Assembly: GCF_001425755.1 (NCBI RefSeq)
Contig: NZ_LMDH01000001.1
Coordinates: 1,090,474-1,154,473 of the forward strand
Direction of reading: 5' to 3'
Length of the DNA stretch: 64,000 nucleotides
DNA from: Aeromicrobium sp. Root344
Lineage (GTDB): Bacteria > Actinomycetota > Actinomycetes > Propionibacteriales > Nocardioidaceae
Below the pieces are notes generated by a model. That model was not told the origin of the DNA. It ran no database searches and saw nothing but the letters and a program-made list of their open reading frames with translations. A program made the translations under genes and the position numbers. Shown here one piece after another: positions 33,228 through 41,262 of the stretch. Each line of letters starts with the position of its first letter. Position 1 is the first letter of the stretch.

Positions 33228-34294
33228 CACTGACACCTCTTCGCGCGGCTGTAGAGCGTGAAGTCCGACATCTGCTTCTGCGCCGAGGCCGGCAGCGCGT
33301 CCATGATCGCGCTGGGCAGGACGACGCCGCCGTGGAACTCACAGAGGTAGTAGTTGTACCAAGAGCCGTAGACGCCGATGCGGGTCTGCTTCGCAAGCAT
33401 CGACGGCAGCGCGTCCAGCGTCTGGTCGAGGTACTGCTTGTTCTGGGGCTTCGCGAGCACCGTGAACAGGCGGCGGAGCTGCGCGACGTCCTGCTTGAGC
33501 AGCGGCCGGCCGTCGGTCAGCAGGTCCGCGACCGACTTGCTGACGGCCGAGATGTTGGTCAAGGACGAGCCGATGACCTTGCGGTCCTTGGCCAGGTCGC
33601 CGAACCACGAGCGCATGCTCGTCAGCAGCTCGTCGAGCTGCTGGTGGTGGTCGTCGACCGTCGTCATCAACGTGCTCAGGTTGGTGATCACGTCGCCGAT
33701 GAGCTGATCGCGATCGGCCAGCGTGTTGGTCAGGGACGCGGTGTTGGCGAGCAGCTGTTGCACCGTGCCGCCCTCACCCTGGAGCACCTGGATGAGGTTG
33801 AGCGACAGCTCGTTGACGTCCTCGGGGCGCAGCGCCGCGAAGAGCGGCTGGAAGCCCTGGAAGAGCTCGGTCAGGTTGAGCGCGGGCGTCGTGCGGTCGA
33901 CCGGCAGGGTCGCCGACGGCCGCAGGCGGGTCGAACCCTCCTTGCCCTCCGACAGCGACATGTAACGGTCGCCGATCAGGTTGAGGAACCGGATGCTGGC
34001 CCGCGAGTCCTCGGTGACCGGGACGTCGTCCTGGACCTCGAACGTCACGAGCGCCTGGTCGCGGTGGTAGATCTTGACGTCCTTGACCTTGCCCACGACG
34101 ACGCCGGCGATGCGTACGTCATCACCCGACGTCAGCTCCGAGGCGCTCGTGAACACGGCCTTGTACTGCACCAACGAGCCCATGCCGAAGTTGCCCATGA
34201 TCACGACGAGTCCCGCGGTCACCAGGACCGAGACCAGGGTGAAGATGCCGAGCTTGATCGCCGCGATGGCGAACGTCGTGTCGCGGCTGGTCAT
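33227..34294 (-). CDS. mce4B: Mce-family protein, MceB position
   Basis: A 355-residue protein: membrane helix (about 9-31), Mce domain VQYKAVFTSASELTSGDDVRIAGVVVGKVKDVKIYHRDQALVTFEV with NLIGDRYMSLSEG, then a helical region and a C-terminal block GVYGSWYNYYLCEFHGGVVLP, a known signature of MceB proteins (YGSWxNxYLC). It is preceded by mce4A with an ATGA overlap. The frame open to 34543 is a shadow of mce4A. Confidence 0.93.
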   Translation of the reverse strand: MTSRDTTFAIAAIKLGIFTLVSVLVTAGLVVIMGNFGMGSLVQYKAVFTSASELTSGDDVRIAGVVVGKVKDVKIYHRDQALVTFEVQDDVPVTEDSRASIRFLNLIGDRYMSLSEGKEGSTRLRPSATLPVDRTTPALNLTELFQGFQPLFAALRPEDVNELSLNLIQVLQGEGGTVQQLLANTASLTNTLADRDQLIGDVITNLSTLMTTVDDHHQQLDELLTSMRSWFGDLAKDRKVIGSSLTNISAVSKSVADLLTDGRPLLKQDVAQLRRLFTVLAKPQNKQYLDQTLDALPSMLAKQTRIGVYGSWYNYYLCEFHGGVVLPSAIMDALPASAQKQMSDFTLYSRAKRCQ

Positions 34295-35433
34295 CCGATG
34301 CCCCCGTCCGGATCGTCCTTGTCGGAGCCGTCCTTGAGGGGCTCGAAGGGGGCCGGTACCAGGTAGTTGTCCGGCAGCCCGAGGCACCACGGGCCGTGCC
34401 CGACCTCGCCGTACTCGGGCGCGTCTGCGGCGGTGTAGGCACTTCGCTGGGGGGCGCCCAGCTCGAGCGTCTGGTGGATGATGCCGCCCTGGAAGACGTT
34501 GCTGGCGTTGGGCCGCTGACGGTCGAGCCCGGTCAGCAGGCACTTGAGCTCGGGCGAGTAGGTGTCGAGCAACGCCAGCAGCGGCCGGCCCGACCGGGTC
34601 TGGTCGATCAGCGCCTGCTCGTTCTCGGACAGCGTCACGCGGGTCGTGCTGGCGAGTCCGGTGATGCTGCCGAGGGCCCGGTCGAGCTCGCCCTGCTTGT
34701 CGGTCAGCGTCTTGGCGGTCACGGTCGCGTTGCGCAGCAGCCGGATCAGGTCGGGCGCGGCCAGGTCGTACGTGTGGGAGACCTGCGACAGCAGCGACAG
34801 GTCCTTGCGCAGCGTGGGCAGCTTGACGTTGACCCGGTTGAGGTAGTCGTCCAGCACCTCGAACGTGTCGCCGAGCTGGTCGCCCTTGCCCTGCAGCCCG
34901 TGCGCGATGGCGTACAACGTCGCGTTGAGGTCGGCCGGCCGCACCGAGCGCAGGAGCGGGAACAGGTTGGCGAGGATGCTCTGGAGCGCGACGTTGGTCG
35001 TGACCCGCTCGTGCGGGACGACGGAGCCGTCGCGCAGGGTCTGGCCGGTCGCCGTGCCGGTCTTGGGCGGGATCAGCTGGATGTAGTTGCGGCCGAACAG
35101 CGTCGTCGGCAGGATCTGCACCTCGACGTTGCTGGGGATCGTGCGCGCCGAGTCGGGGTTGAGCGCCATCGTGATCCGGGCCCGCTTGCCGTCGCTCGCG
35201 ATGCTCTTGACGTGCCCCACGAGGGCACCGTGCAGGCGTACGTCGCTGAACCTGGCGAGCTGCAGGCCGGCCCGATCAGTGACCACGGTGACGTTGGTGC
35301 TGTTGGTGAACGCCTTGTTGTAGATCGCGATCGACAGGCCGACCAGCAACGCGATCGAGACGAGGTAGGCCACACCGGCGACCCAGAGCCGTCGATGCTC
35401 CCGCGGGGTGTCGTGGACGAGGTTGACGAGCAT
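34291..35433 (-). CDS. mce4A: Mce-family protein, MceA position
   Basis: A 380-residue protein: membrane helix (about 16-38, LWVAGVAYLVSIALLVGLSIAI), Mce domain STNVTVVTDRAGLQLARFSDVRLHGALVGHVKSI with TTLFGRNYIQLIPP, a helical region and the MceA end motif LLDTYSPELKCLLTGLDR. First of six mce genes, 3 bases after yrbE4B. Mce4A is required for cholesterol import in mycobacteria; here the association with ksh genes supports the same cargo. Confidence 0.93.
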   Translation of the reverse strand: MLVNLVHDTPREHRRLWVAGVAYLVSIALLVGLSIAIYNKAFTNSTNVTVVTDRAGLQLARFSDVRLHGALVGHVKSIASDGKRARITMALNPDSARTIPSNVEVQILPTTLFGRNYIQLIPPKTGTATGQTLRDGSVVPHERVTTNVALQSILANLFPLLRSVRPADLNATLYAIAHGLQGKGDQLGDTFEVLDDYLNRVNVKLPTLRKDLSLLSQVSHTYDLAAPDLIRLLRNATVTAKTLTDKQGELDRALGSITGLASTTRVTLSENEQALIDQTRSGRPLLALLDTYSPELKCLLTGLDRQRPNASNVFQGGIIHQTLELGAPQRSAYTAADAPEYGEVGHGPWCLGLPDNYLVPAPFEPLKDGSDKDDPDGGIG

Positions 35434-35436
35434 CGG

Positions 35437-36276
35437 CTACCCCGTGATCCGCACGGTCGTCGTCGATCCCCAGATCGCGAAGCTCAGGAAGAAGTTGGCG
35501 ACCACGACGGTGACGATCGATGAGCGGATCGCCTTGCCGACGGCGAGGCCGACGCCGGCCGGTCCACCCGACGCGGTGTAGCCGTAGTAGCAGTGGATCA
35601 AGATGATGGCGATGGCCAGGACGAGCATCTTGCCGAACGACCACAGGATGTCGACGGGTGGCAGGAACTGCCGGAAGTAGTGGTCGTACGTGCCGGCCGA
35701 CTCGCCGTAGATCATGACCGTGATCAGCCGTGGTGACAGGTAGGACGCCAGCAGCGCGACGGTGTAGAGCGGGATCACCGCGATGAACCCGGCGATCATG
35801 CGGGTGGTCACGAGGAACGGCAGGGACGGCACGCCCATGACCTCGAGCGCGTCGATCTCCTCCGAGATCCGCATCGCGCCGAGCCGGGCGGTGTAGCCGC
35901 ACCCGACCGTGGCGGCCAGGGCGATCGAGGACACCAGGGGTGCGACCTCGCGGGTGTTGAAGTAGGCCGAGATGAACGCCGTGAACTTCGCGACACCGAT
36001 CTGGCTCAGCGACGCATAGCCCTGCAGGCCGACCTCGGTGCCGGCGAAGAACGCGAGGAAGGCGATGACGCCCACCGTGCCGGCGATGACCGAGAGCGCG
36101 CCGACGCCGAACACGACCTCGGCCAGCGTCTTGGCGACCTCCTTGCGGTAGCTCGTCAGCACCTTGGGGACCCAGCTCAGCGCCCGGGCGTAGAACAGCA
36201 GCTGGTCGCCCATCGTCTCCAGGCGCGTGCGCCCGGACTTGACGGCGGAGGTACGGATCTCGGTGAGAACGCTCAT
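35437..36276 (-). CDS. yrbE4B: YrbE/MlaE-family permease, second copy
   Basis: A 279-residue integral membrane permease of the Mce ABC importer. MlaE-family motifs: GTVGVIAFLAFFAGTEVGLQGYASL, ALAATVGCGYTARLGAMRISEEIDALEVMGV (the EQ-loop-like ATPase contact) and GYTASGGPAGVGLAVGKAIRSS. It should pair with YrbE4A as the inner-membrane channel driven by an MceG/MkI ATPase, which is not encoded in this window. The ATG overlaps the yrbE4A stop (TGATG). Confidence 0.94.
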   Translation of the reverse strand: MSVLTEIRTSAVKSGRTRLETMGDQLLFYARALSWVPKVLTSYRKEVAKTLAEVVFGVGALSVIAGTVGVIAFLAFFAGTEVGLQGYASLSQIGVAKFTAFISAYFNTREVAPLVSSIALAATVGCGYTARLGAMRISEEIDALEVMGVPSLPFLVTTRMIAGFIAVIPLYTVALLASYLSPRLITVMIYGESAGTYDHYFRQFLPPVDILWSFGKMLVLAIAIILIHCYYGYTASGGPAGVGLAVGKAIRSSIVTVVVANFFLSFAIWGSTTTVRITG

Positions 36277-37049
36277 CACAGTCCTGCCTGGGGGACGAAC
36301 TGGAAGTAGAGCGCCGTGATGATCGAGTTCAACAGGAACAGCAGCATGAACGAGAGGATCACCGACTCGTTGACGGCCCGGCCCACGCCCGCAGGACCAC
36401 CGCCGGCGCTGAGGCCCTTGTAGGACCCGACGATCGCCGCGAGGAAGCCGAACATCGCCGCCTTGATCATGGAGACGTAGATGTCCGGCAGCGTGGCGAG
36501 TGCCGTGAACGAGGCGAGGAACGCGCCGGCGGAGCCGCCCTGGACGATGACGGTGAAGTAGTAGCCGCCGGCGATGCCGGCGGTGATGACGATGCCGTTC
36601 ATGAGCACTGCGACGGTCACGGTCGCGAGAGCACGCGGCACGACGAGGCGGGCGATCGGGTCGATGCCGAGGGTCTCCATCGCGTCGATCTCCTCGCGCA
36701 TCTTGCGCGCCCCGAGGTCCGAGCAGATCGCCGAGCCGGCGGCGCCCGCGATGATCAGTGCGGCGGCGATCGGTGCGGCCTCGCGGACGGTGGCGAGCAC
36801 CGCGGTGGCGCCGGCGAACGACTGGGCGCCGAGCTGCCCCGTGAGGTTGCCGACCTGCAGGGCGATCACCGCGCCGAACGGGATCGAGACGAGGATCGTC
36901 GGCATCAGGGTGACGCTCGCGACGAACCATGCCTGCTCGACGAACTCGCGGAGCTGGAACCGCGTGGTGAACGTCAGCTTGATGACGTCCCACGCCATGG
37001 CGGCGATGTGTCCGGGTCCACGGACCACGGATGCGACGCTCAGGCCCAT
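36276..37049 (-). CDS. yrbE4A: YrbE/MlaE-family permease, first copy
   Basis: A 257-residue integral membrane protein with MlaE-family blocks: LMPTILVSIPFGAVIALQVGNLTGQLGAQSFAGA, IIAGAAGSAICSDLGARKMREEIDAMETLGIDPI and SAGGGPAGVGRAVNESVILS. The dual YrbE arrangement is standard for actinobacterial mce loci. Its start lies 10 bases inside the 3' end of the upstream flavoprotein gene, so the importer is transcribed and probably translated together with the steroid oxidation genes. Confidence 0.94.
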   Translation of the reverse strand: MGLSVASVVRGPGHIAAMAWDVIKLTFTTRFQLREFVEQAWFVASVTLMPTILVSIPFGAVIALQVGNLTGQLGAQSFAGATAVLATVREAAPIAAALIIAGAAGSAICSDLGARKMREEIDAMETLGIDPIARLVVPRALATVTVAVLMNGIVITAGIAGGYYFTVIVQGGSAGAFLASFTALATLPDIYVSMIKAAMFGFLAAIVGSYKGLSAGGGPAGVGRAVNESVILSFMLLFLLNSIITALYFQFVPQAGL

Positions 37050-38644
37050 GACTCCTCCTGTGGTCCGTCGGCTCCGGGGTGACGGGACCCGCTGGGAAGA
37101 GCGCCTGTCGATGGTGCCGTGGCGACTTCAGTAGAGTAACGACCCGGTGTGACCTGCGTTACGTTTTTGCGGGTTCTGCTCGCGGCATGGCGCCCGGCAC
37201 GACGGCCGAAGAACGAGGCCTCGCCGAGCTGCGTGCCCGAGGCATAGCCCTTGCCGTCGACCGCGATGTTGGAGGCGCAGGCGCCTGCGGCGTAGAGACC
37301 GTCGACGACGCTGCGGTCGTCACGGAGCACGCGACCGTCGGGGTCCACGCGCAGCCCGCCGCACGTGAAGCCGCTGTAGAAGGCCTGGCCGGGCGTGAGG
37401 TCGTATGCCCCGTAGGGCGGCTGGTCGAGCGGTGCGACGTAGTCCGCCGCCTTGTGGAACGCGGGGTCACGGCCGTCGCGCGCGGCCGCGTTGTAGTCGT
37501 CGAGCGTGCGGGCGAGCGAGCCCTCGGGGACGCCGAGGCCGACCTCCATCTCGGCGACGGTCTCCCAGCCGTCGACGAGCGGTTGCAGCCCGTACGCCGG
37601 CTCGGCCATGTGCACCGAGTCGAGGATCAGCCAGGCCTTCTGCCCGGGCTGGTCGAACACGAACGCCGAGGTCCTGGAGTGATAGGAGTCCTCGGCGACG
37701 AATCGCTCACCCTGGCTGTTGACGCAGATGCCCTTGACCAGGTCGCCGGGTGGATAGAACGGGGCGGTCAGGAACGCGCCGTCCATGTGCTCGGTGGCGC
37801 CGCCGACCGACTCGCCGAGCCGGATGCCGAGACCGTCGTCGTACGTGTTGCCGAGCGCCATGCCCCGAGCGAGCAGTGCTTCGAGGGGCGGTGCGAACGC
37901 GTGCACCATGTCGGGGTTCATGACGAAGCCGCCGGCTGCGACGACGACAGTGTCGGCGCTGATGGCGCCGGTCTCGGTGAACCGCTTCCAGGTCACGCCG
38001 ACCACACGGTCACCCTCGGTCACCAGGGCCGTGGCCCCGGTCTCGAAGCGCACCTCCACGCCGAGCTCGTCGAGCCGCTTGAGCGCAAGGTCGAGCACCA
38101 GCGCACCGCCACCGGAGTCGCCGACGACCGGCGGCTGGTGCCCCCGCGGCGCCGGCTTGGCGAGGTCGTGGAACGGCCACACCTTCTCGTTGCCGGTGAA
38201 CATGACGCCTTGGGTGCCCGGCGCCATGACGCTCTTGTCGGGGTAGAACGAGCGCTCGAACTCAAAGCCCAGCGACTCGAGCCAGCCGAAGTGCTCGACG
38301 CTGCCCTCGCTGTAGAGCCGGATCTTCTCCGGGTCGCAGTCGGGCGAGACGGCCTGGAGATACTTCGCCATCTCCTCGGGGGTGTCGTCGTAGCCGGAGA
38401 CCTGTTGCACCGCGGTGCCGCCGCCGAGGTAGAAGTGACCACCCGCCATCGCACTGGTGCACGACAGGCGGCCGCCCCGGTCGATGACCAGGACCCGCGC
38501 TCCTGCGTCGGCCGCTTCGATCGCCGCCGCCGTGCCGGCCATGCCGGCGCCGATGACGAGCACATCGACCTCGTCGGACCACGACGCGACGGTGTCGGCC
38601 GGCAGGGCAGCCGGGATCTCGGTGTTCTGCGGCTTGTCGCTCAC
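37040..38644 (-). CDS. FAD-dependent oxidoreductase, 3-ketosteroid-dehydrogenase-like
   Basis: A 534-residue flavoprotein of the fumarate-reductase/KstD superfamily. The FAD motif is VDVLVIGAGMAGTAAAIEAADAGARVLVIDRGG (about 27-59); further blocks are SAMAGGHFYLGGGTAVQQ, VVVAAGGFVMNPDM and the C-terminal GLYAAGACASNIAVDGKGYASGTQLGEASFFGRRAG. The Tyr in GKGYASGT sits where KstD has a catalytic Tyr. It differs from canonical KstD and is closer to what I recall of the mycobacterial Rv0785 group. Located directly after kshB (GTGA overlap, start GTG 38644), it may perform steroid delta-1 or delta-4 dehydrogenation. The exact reaction is unproven. Confidence 0.78.
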   Translation of the reverse strand: MSDKPQNTEIPAALPADTVASWSDEVDVLVIGAGMAGTAAAIEAADAGARVLVIDRGGRLSCTSAMAGGHFYLGGGTAVQQVSGYDDTPEEMAKYLQAVSPDCDPEKIRLYSEGSVEHFGWLESLGFEFERSFYPDKSVMAPGTQGVMFTGNEKVWPFHDLAKPAPRGHQPPVVGDSGGGALVLDLALKRLDELGVEVRFETGATALVTEGDRVVGVTWKRFTETGAISADTVVVAAGGFVMNPDMVHAFAPPLEALLARGMALGNTYDDGLGIRLGESVGGATEHMDGAFLTAPFYPPGDLVKGICVNSQGERFVAEDSYHSRTSAFVFDQPGQKAWLILDSVHMAEPAYGLQPLVDGWETVAEMEVGLGVPEGSLARTLDDYNAAARDGRDPAFHKAADYVAPLDQPPYGAYDLTPGQAFYSGFTCGGLRVDPDGRVLRDDRSVVDGLYAAGACASNIAVDGKGYASGTQLGEASFFGRRAGRHAASRTRKNVTQVTPGRYSTEVATAPSTGALPSGSRHPGADGPQEESWA

Positions 38645-39711
38645 GAGTAGGTCACCCGGACCTTCTCGGACGCGGGCTCGCTCTGGCAGCCGAGGCGGAT
38701 GCCGTCGGCGAGATCCTCGTCCTCGAGGATGTCGTTGGCGCGCATCGTGACCTCGCCCTCCAGCAGCCGGATCGCGCACGCGGAGCACTCGCCCTCGCGG
38801 CACGAGTAGGGCGCCTTGATGCCCTTGCTCTCGAGATGCTCCAGCAGCGTCGTGCCGGGCCGCCAGTCGTCGAACTCGTAGTCGACGCCGTCGAGGTCGA
38901 CCTGCAGGTGCACCTGGCCGATGGCGGGCTGGGCCGGGGCCGCGGCGTCGTCCTCGGCATCGTCCGCGCCGGGCTCTCGCTCGGCGGTGGTCTCGAACGG
39001 GTTGCCGCCCAGCGAGACGAACTTCTCCTGGTGGCGGCGCTCACGGGGGAACTCGAGCTCCTTGAGCGCGGACACCGTCGCCGCCATGAACGGCCCCGGA
39101 CCGCAGACGAACGCATCCCGGTCGACGTACTGTGCCGCGAATGCCCGCAGCTGGTCCTGCGACGGCAGGCCCTGCACCGACTCGAGCCAATGCACGACGA
39201 GCAGGCGGTCGGGGTGCTCGGCGGCGAGCTCCTTGAGGGCGGCCCCGAAGATCACGGAGCGCTCGTCGCGGTTGGCGTAGAACAGCACGATCCGACCGGA
39301 CCCGCGGGCCAGGCACGTGCGGATGATCGACATGACCGGCGTGATGCCGCTGCCGCCGGCGAACAGCAGCAGGTCGGCGTCGAGGTTCTTGGGCGTGAAG
39401 ATCCCGCTCGGCGGCAGCACCCGGAGCCGGTCGCCGGGACGCAGCTCGGAGCAGATCCACCCCGAGGCATAGCCGTCGGGCGTGCGCTTGACCGTGATGG
39501 TCAGCGGCCCGTCCTCGGCCGGTGTCGACGAGAGGGAGTAGCTGCGCGCGACGAGCCCCGTGCGGTCGCTCGGCACGGCGACCGTGAGGAACTGGCCCGG
39601 CGTGTAGGCGAAGTGCTCGCGGTGCTCGCCGGGATCAAGGACGACCGAGCGGGCCTCGCCGGTCTCCTCGATGACGTCGAGCACTTCCAGCTCGAACGAG
39701 TCGTCAGTCAT
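38641..39711 (-). CDS. kshB: 3-ketosteroid-9-alpha-hydroxylase reductase subunit
   Basis: A 356-residue electron transfer protein: FAD domain with RSYSLSSTP, NAD domain LLLFAGGSGITPVMSIIRT ... FVCGPGPFM, a linker rich in Asp/Ala (about 243-262), and a C-terminal 2Fe-2S domain with C304, C309, C312 and C342 (SCREGECSACAIRLLEGEV). The sequence REGECSACAIRLLEGEVTM is characteristic of KshB/HmpA. It delivers electrons from NADH to KshA, whose gene is two genes upstream. It overlaps the small Cys protein by 8 bases and the flavoprotein by GTGA. Confidence 0.93.
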   Translation of the reverse strand: MTDDSFELEVLDVIEETGEARSVVLDPGEHREHFAYTPGQFLTVAVPSDRTGLVARSYSLSSTPAEDGPLTITVKRTPDGYASGWICSELRPGDRLRVLPPSGIFTPKNLDADLLLFAGGSGITPVMSIIRTCLARGSGRIVLFYANRDERSVIFGAALKELAAEHPDRLLVVHWLESVQGLPSQDQLRAFAAQYVDRDAFVCGPGPFMAATVSALKELEFPRERRHQEKFVSLGGNPFETTAEREPGADDAEDDAAAPAQPAIGQVHLQVDLDGVDYEFDDWRPGTTLLEHLESKGIKAPYSCREGECSACAIRLLEGEVTMRANDILEDEDLADGIRLGCQSEPASEKVRVTYS

Positions 39712-40039
39712 CGGCCCTGCGGTCCCGGTCGAGCCCGGCCGGGTCGACCCCGGCGCCCACCGTGACCATGCCCTCGCTCACGGCGTACTCGATCGACGCC
39801 ACCAGCTGGGGGCAGGCCGAGTGGACGGGGCGGCCGTCCTCTCGCTGGTCGAGGTCGGAGAACACCGCACACGTCTCGACGGCCTCGCGGGTCCACTGGA
39901 TCGAGGTGTGGTGCTCGCTGTTCTTGCGCACCATGACCTGCGCCTGGCACTGCCGGCACGTCACGTCCGAGAGGCTGCTGCGGGTGTAGAGCTCCCGGTC
40001 CTCCAGGGTCTCCCGGAGGGACGGGACGATGTACGCCAT
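39704..40039 (-). CDS. Unknown small Cys-containing protein between kshA and kshB
   Basis: A 111-residue soluble protein. It has four Cys (C28, C31, C57, C76), arranged as TCRQCQAQ, ETCAVF and SACPQL, plus His residues at 43, 44 and 73; this could bind zinc or a cluster. A YIVPSLRETLEDRELYTRSSLSDV N-terminus is followed by the CxxC. It overlaps the kshA stop (TGATG) and the kshB start (8 bases), so it is made with both 9-alpha-hydroxylase subunits. I know no assigned function; an accessory role in KshAB assembly or electron transfer is a guess. Confidence 0.75.
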   Translation of the reverse strand: MAYIVPSLRETLEDRELYTRSSLSDVTCRQCQAQVMVRKNSEHHTSIQWTREAVETCAVFSDLDQREDGRPVHSACPQLVASIEYAVSEGMVTVGAGVDPAGLDRDRRADD

Positions 40040-41199
40040 CAGGCGTCAGCCGTCTCGACGGCGTTCTCCGCGGCGGCACGGTCCTCGGCCTCCTTGCGCG
40101 CGAGGTTCTCGGCCACCTCGGCCCGCCAGTTCTCGTTGGCCTTGGTCGTGTCGACCTCGAACTCGAACCGTTCGACCATCTCGGGCTCGATGTCGGCGCG
40201 GTCGACGTAGAACTGCTCGTACCAGCGGCGCAGCTGGTAGACCGGGCCGTCCTCCTCGCAGAGGAGGGGGTTCTGGACGGGTGCCTTGTTCTGCCAGATC
40301 GCGACATCCTGCAGGAAGCCCTGTTCGAACGTCTCGGCGTACTTGTCGCCGATGTACTTCGCCGTGGCCTCGTCGACACCCTCGGGCTTCTCGACGCACA
40401 GGCCGTACTGCAGGTTGAACGAGTTGGGGCCCGTCGGGATGTGGCAGTTGATCAAGATGACCTTGGTCAGGAAGCCCTTGTAGTCGGTGTCGAGCCAGTT
40501 GATCATGTAGGACGGCCCGAAGTAGGTCGCCTCGGACTTGAGCACCAGGTCCTCGTCGCCGTAGCCCTCGGCCTTCATGTCGGGCCGGCCGGTCGACTCC
40601 ATGAACTGCGTGGCCTTGTCGCCCTCGAAGACGTTGCGGAAGTTGGTCGGGAACGCGAAGTGGATGTAGAAGAAGTGCGCCATGTCGACGACGTTGTCGA
40701 TGATCTCGCGGCAGTGGGCGTTGTCGACCTCGATGACGTTCCAGGTCCACTCGGTGTACTTGTCCGTGCCGACGCCTTCGAGGACCGGCGGGAGGCTCTC
40801 GTGGTCGGCGGCGCTGCCCTCGGGGTCGTGCCAGATCATCAGCATCCCGTTGCGGACGACACTCTCGTAGCGCTGCGTACGTGCGCGTAGCGGGACGCGC
40901 TTGGCGTAGGGGATGGCCTTGCACTTGCCGTCGCCGCCCCAGCGCCAGTCGTGGAACGGGCACGCGATCTCGTCGCCCTTGACGGTGCCCTGCGTCAGGT
41001 CACCGCCCATGTGCCGGCAGTAGCCGTCCAGCACGTGCAGCTCACCCTGCGAGTCGCTCCACACGACGAGCTTGCCGCCGAAGGCCTCGACGGAGTGCGG
41101 CTTGCCGTCGGTGAAGTCGCGTTCGAGGCCGAGGCAGTGCCAGCCACGAGCGAAGCGCTCCGGTACGGAGCCGGCGTCGAGTACGCGGGTCTCAGTCAC
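40039..41199 (-). CDS. kshA: 3-ketosteroid-9-alpha-hydroxylase oxygenase subunit (Rieske)
   Basis: A 386-residue Rieske oxygenase. Cluster ligands are C61-x-H63 and C80-x2-H83 (CRHMGGDLTQGTVKGDEIACPFH). The mononuclear iron motif is NVVDMAHFFYIHFAFPTNF, with H175 and H180. It hydroxylates C9 of 3-ketosteroids, which with delta-1 dehydrogenation opens ring B. Start GTG 41199 with GGAGG upstream. It is the first gene of the run down to 27291, with a KstR-type site 40 bases upstream shared with the divergent fadE26 promoter. Confidence 0.94.
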   Translation of the reverse strand: MTETRVLDAGSVPERFARGWHCLGLERDFTDGKPHSVEAFGGKLVVWSDSQGELHVLDGYCRHMGGDLTQGTVKGDEIACPFHDWRWGGDGKCKAIPYAKRVPLRARTQRYESVVRNGMLMIWHDPEGSAADHESLPPVLEGVGTDKYTEWTWNVIEVDNAHCREIIDNVVDMAHFFYIHFAFPTNFRNVFEGDKATQFMESTGRPDMKAEGYGDEDLVLKSEATYFGPSYMINWLDTDYKGFLTKVILINCHIPTGPNSFNLQYGLCVEKPEGVDEATAKYIGDKYAETFEQGFLQDVAIWQNKAPVQNPLLCEEDGPVYQLRRWYEQFYVDRADIEPEMVERFEFEVDTTKANENWRAEVAENLARKEAEDRAAAENAVETADA

Positions 41200-41238
41200 G
41201 ATTTGCCTCCGAAATCACGGGCCGCAGTGGACCAAAAC

Positions 41239-41252
41239 GAGAACACGTTATA
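41239..41252. promoter_or_regulatory. KstR-type operator between kshA and fadE26
   Basis: GAGAACACGTTATA matches TnnAACnnGTTnnA except for the first base. It overlaps the fadE26 -10 (TATAGT, 41250-41255), which is followed by only 7 bases before the ATG, implying a leaderless transcript. Confidence 0.8.
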
Positions 41253-41262
41253 GTTTTACCAC

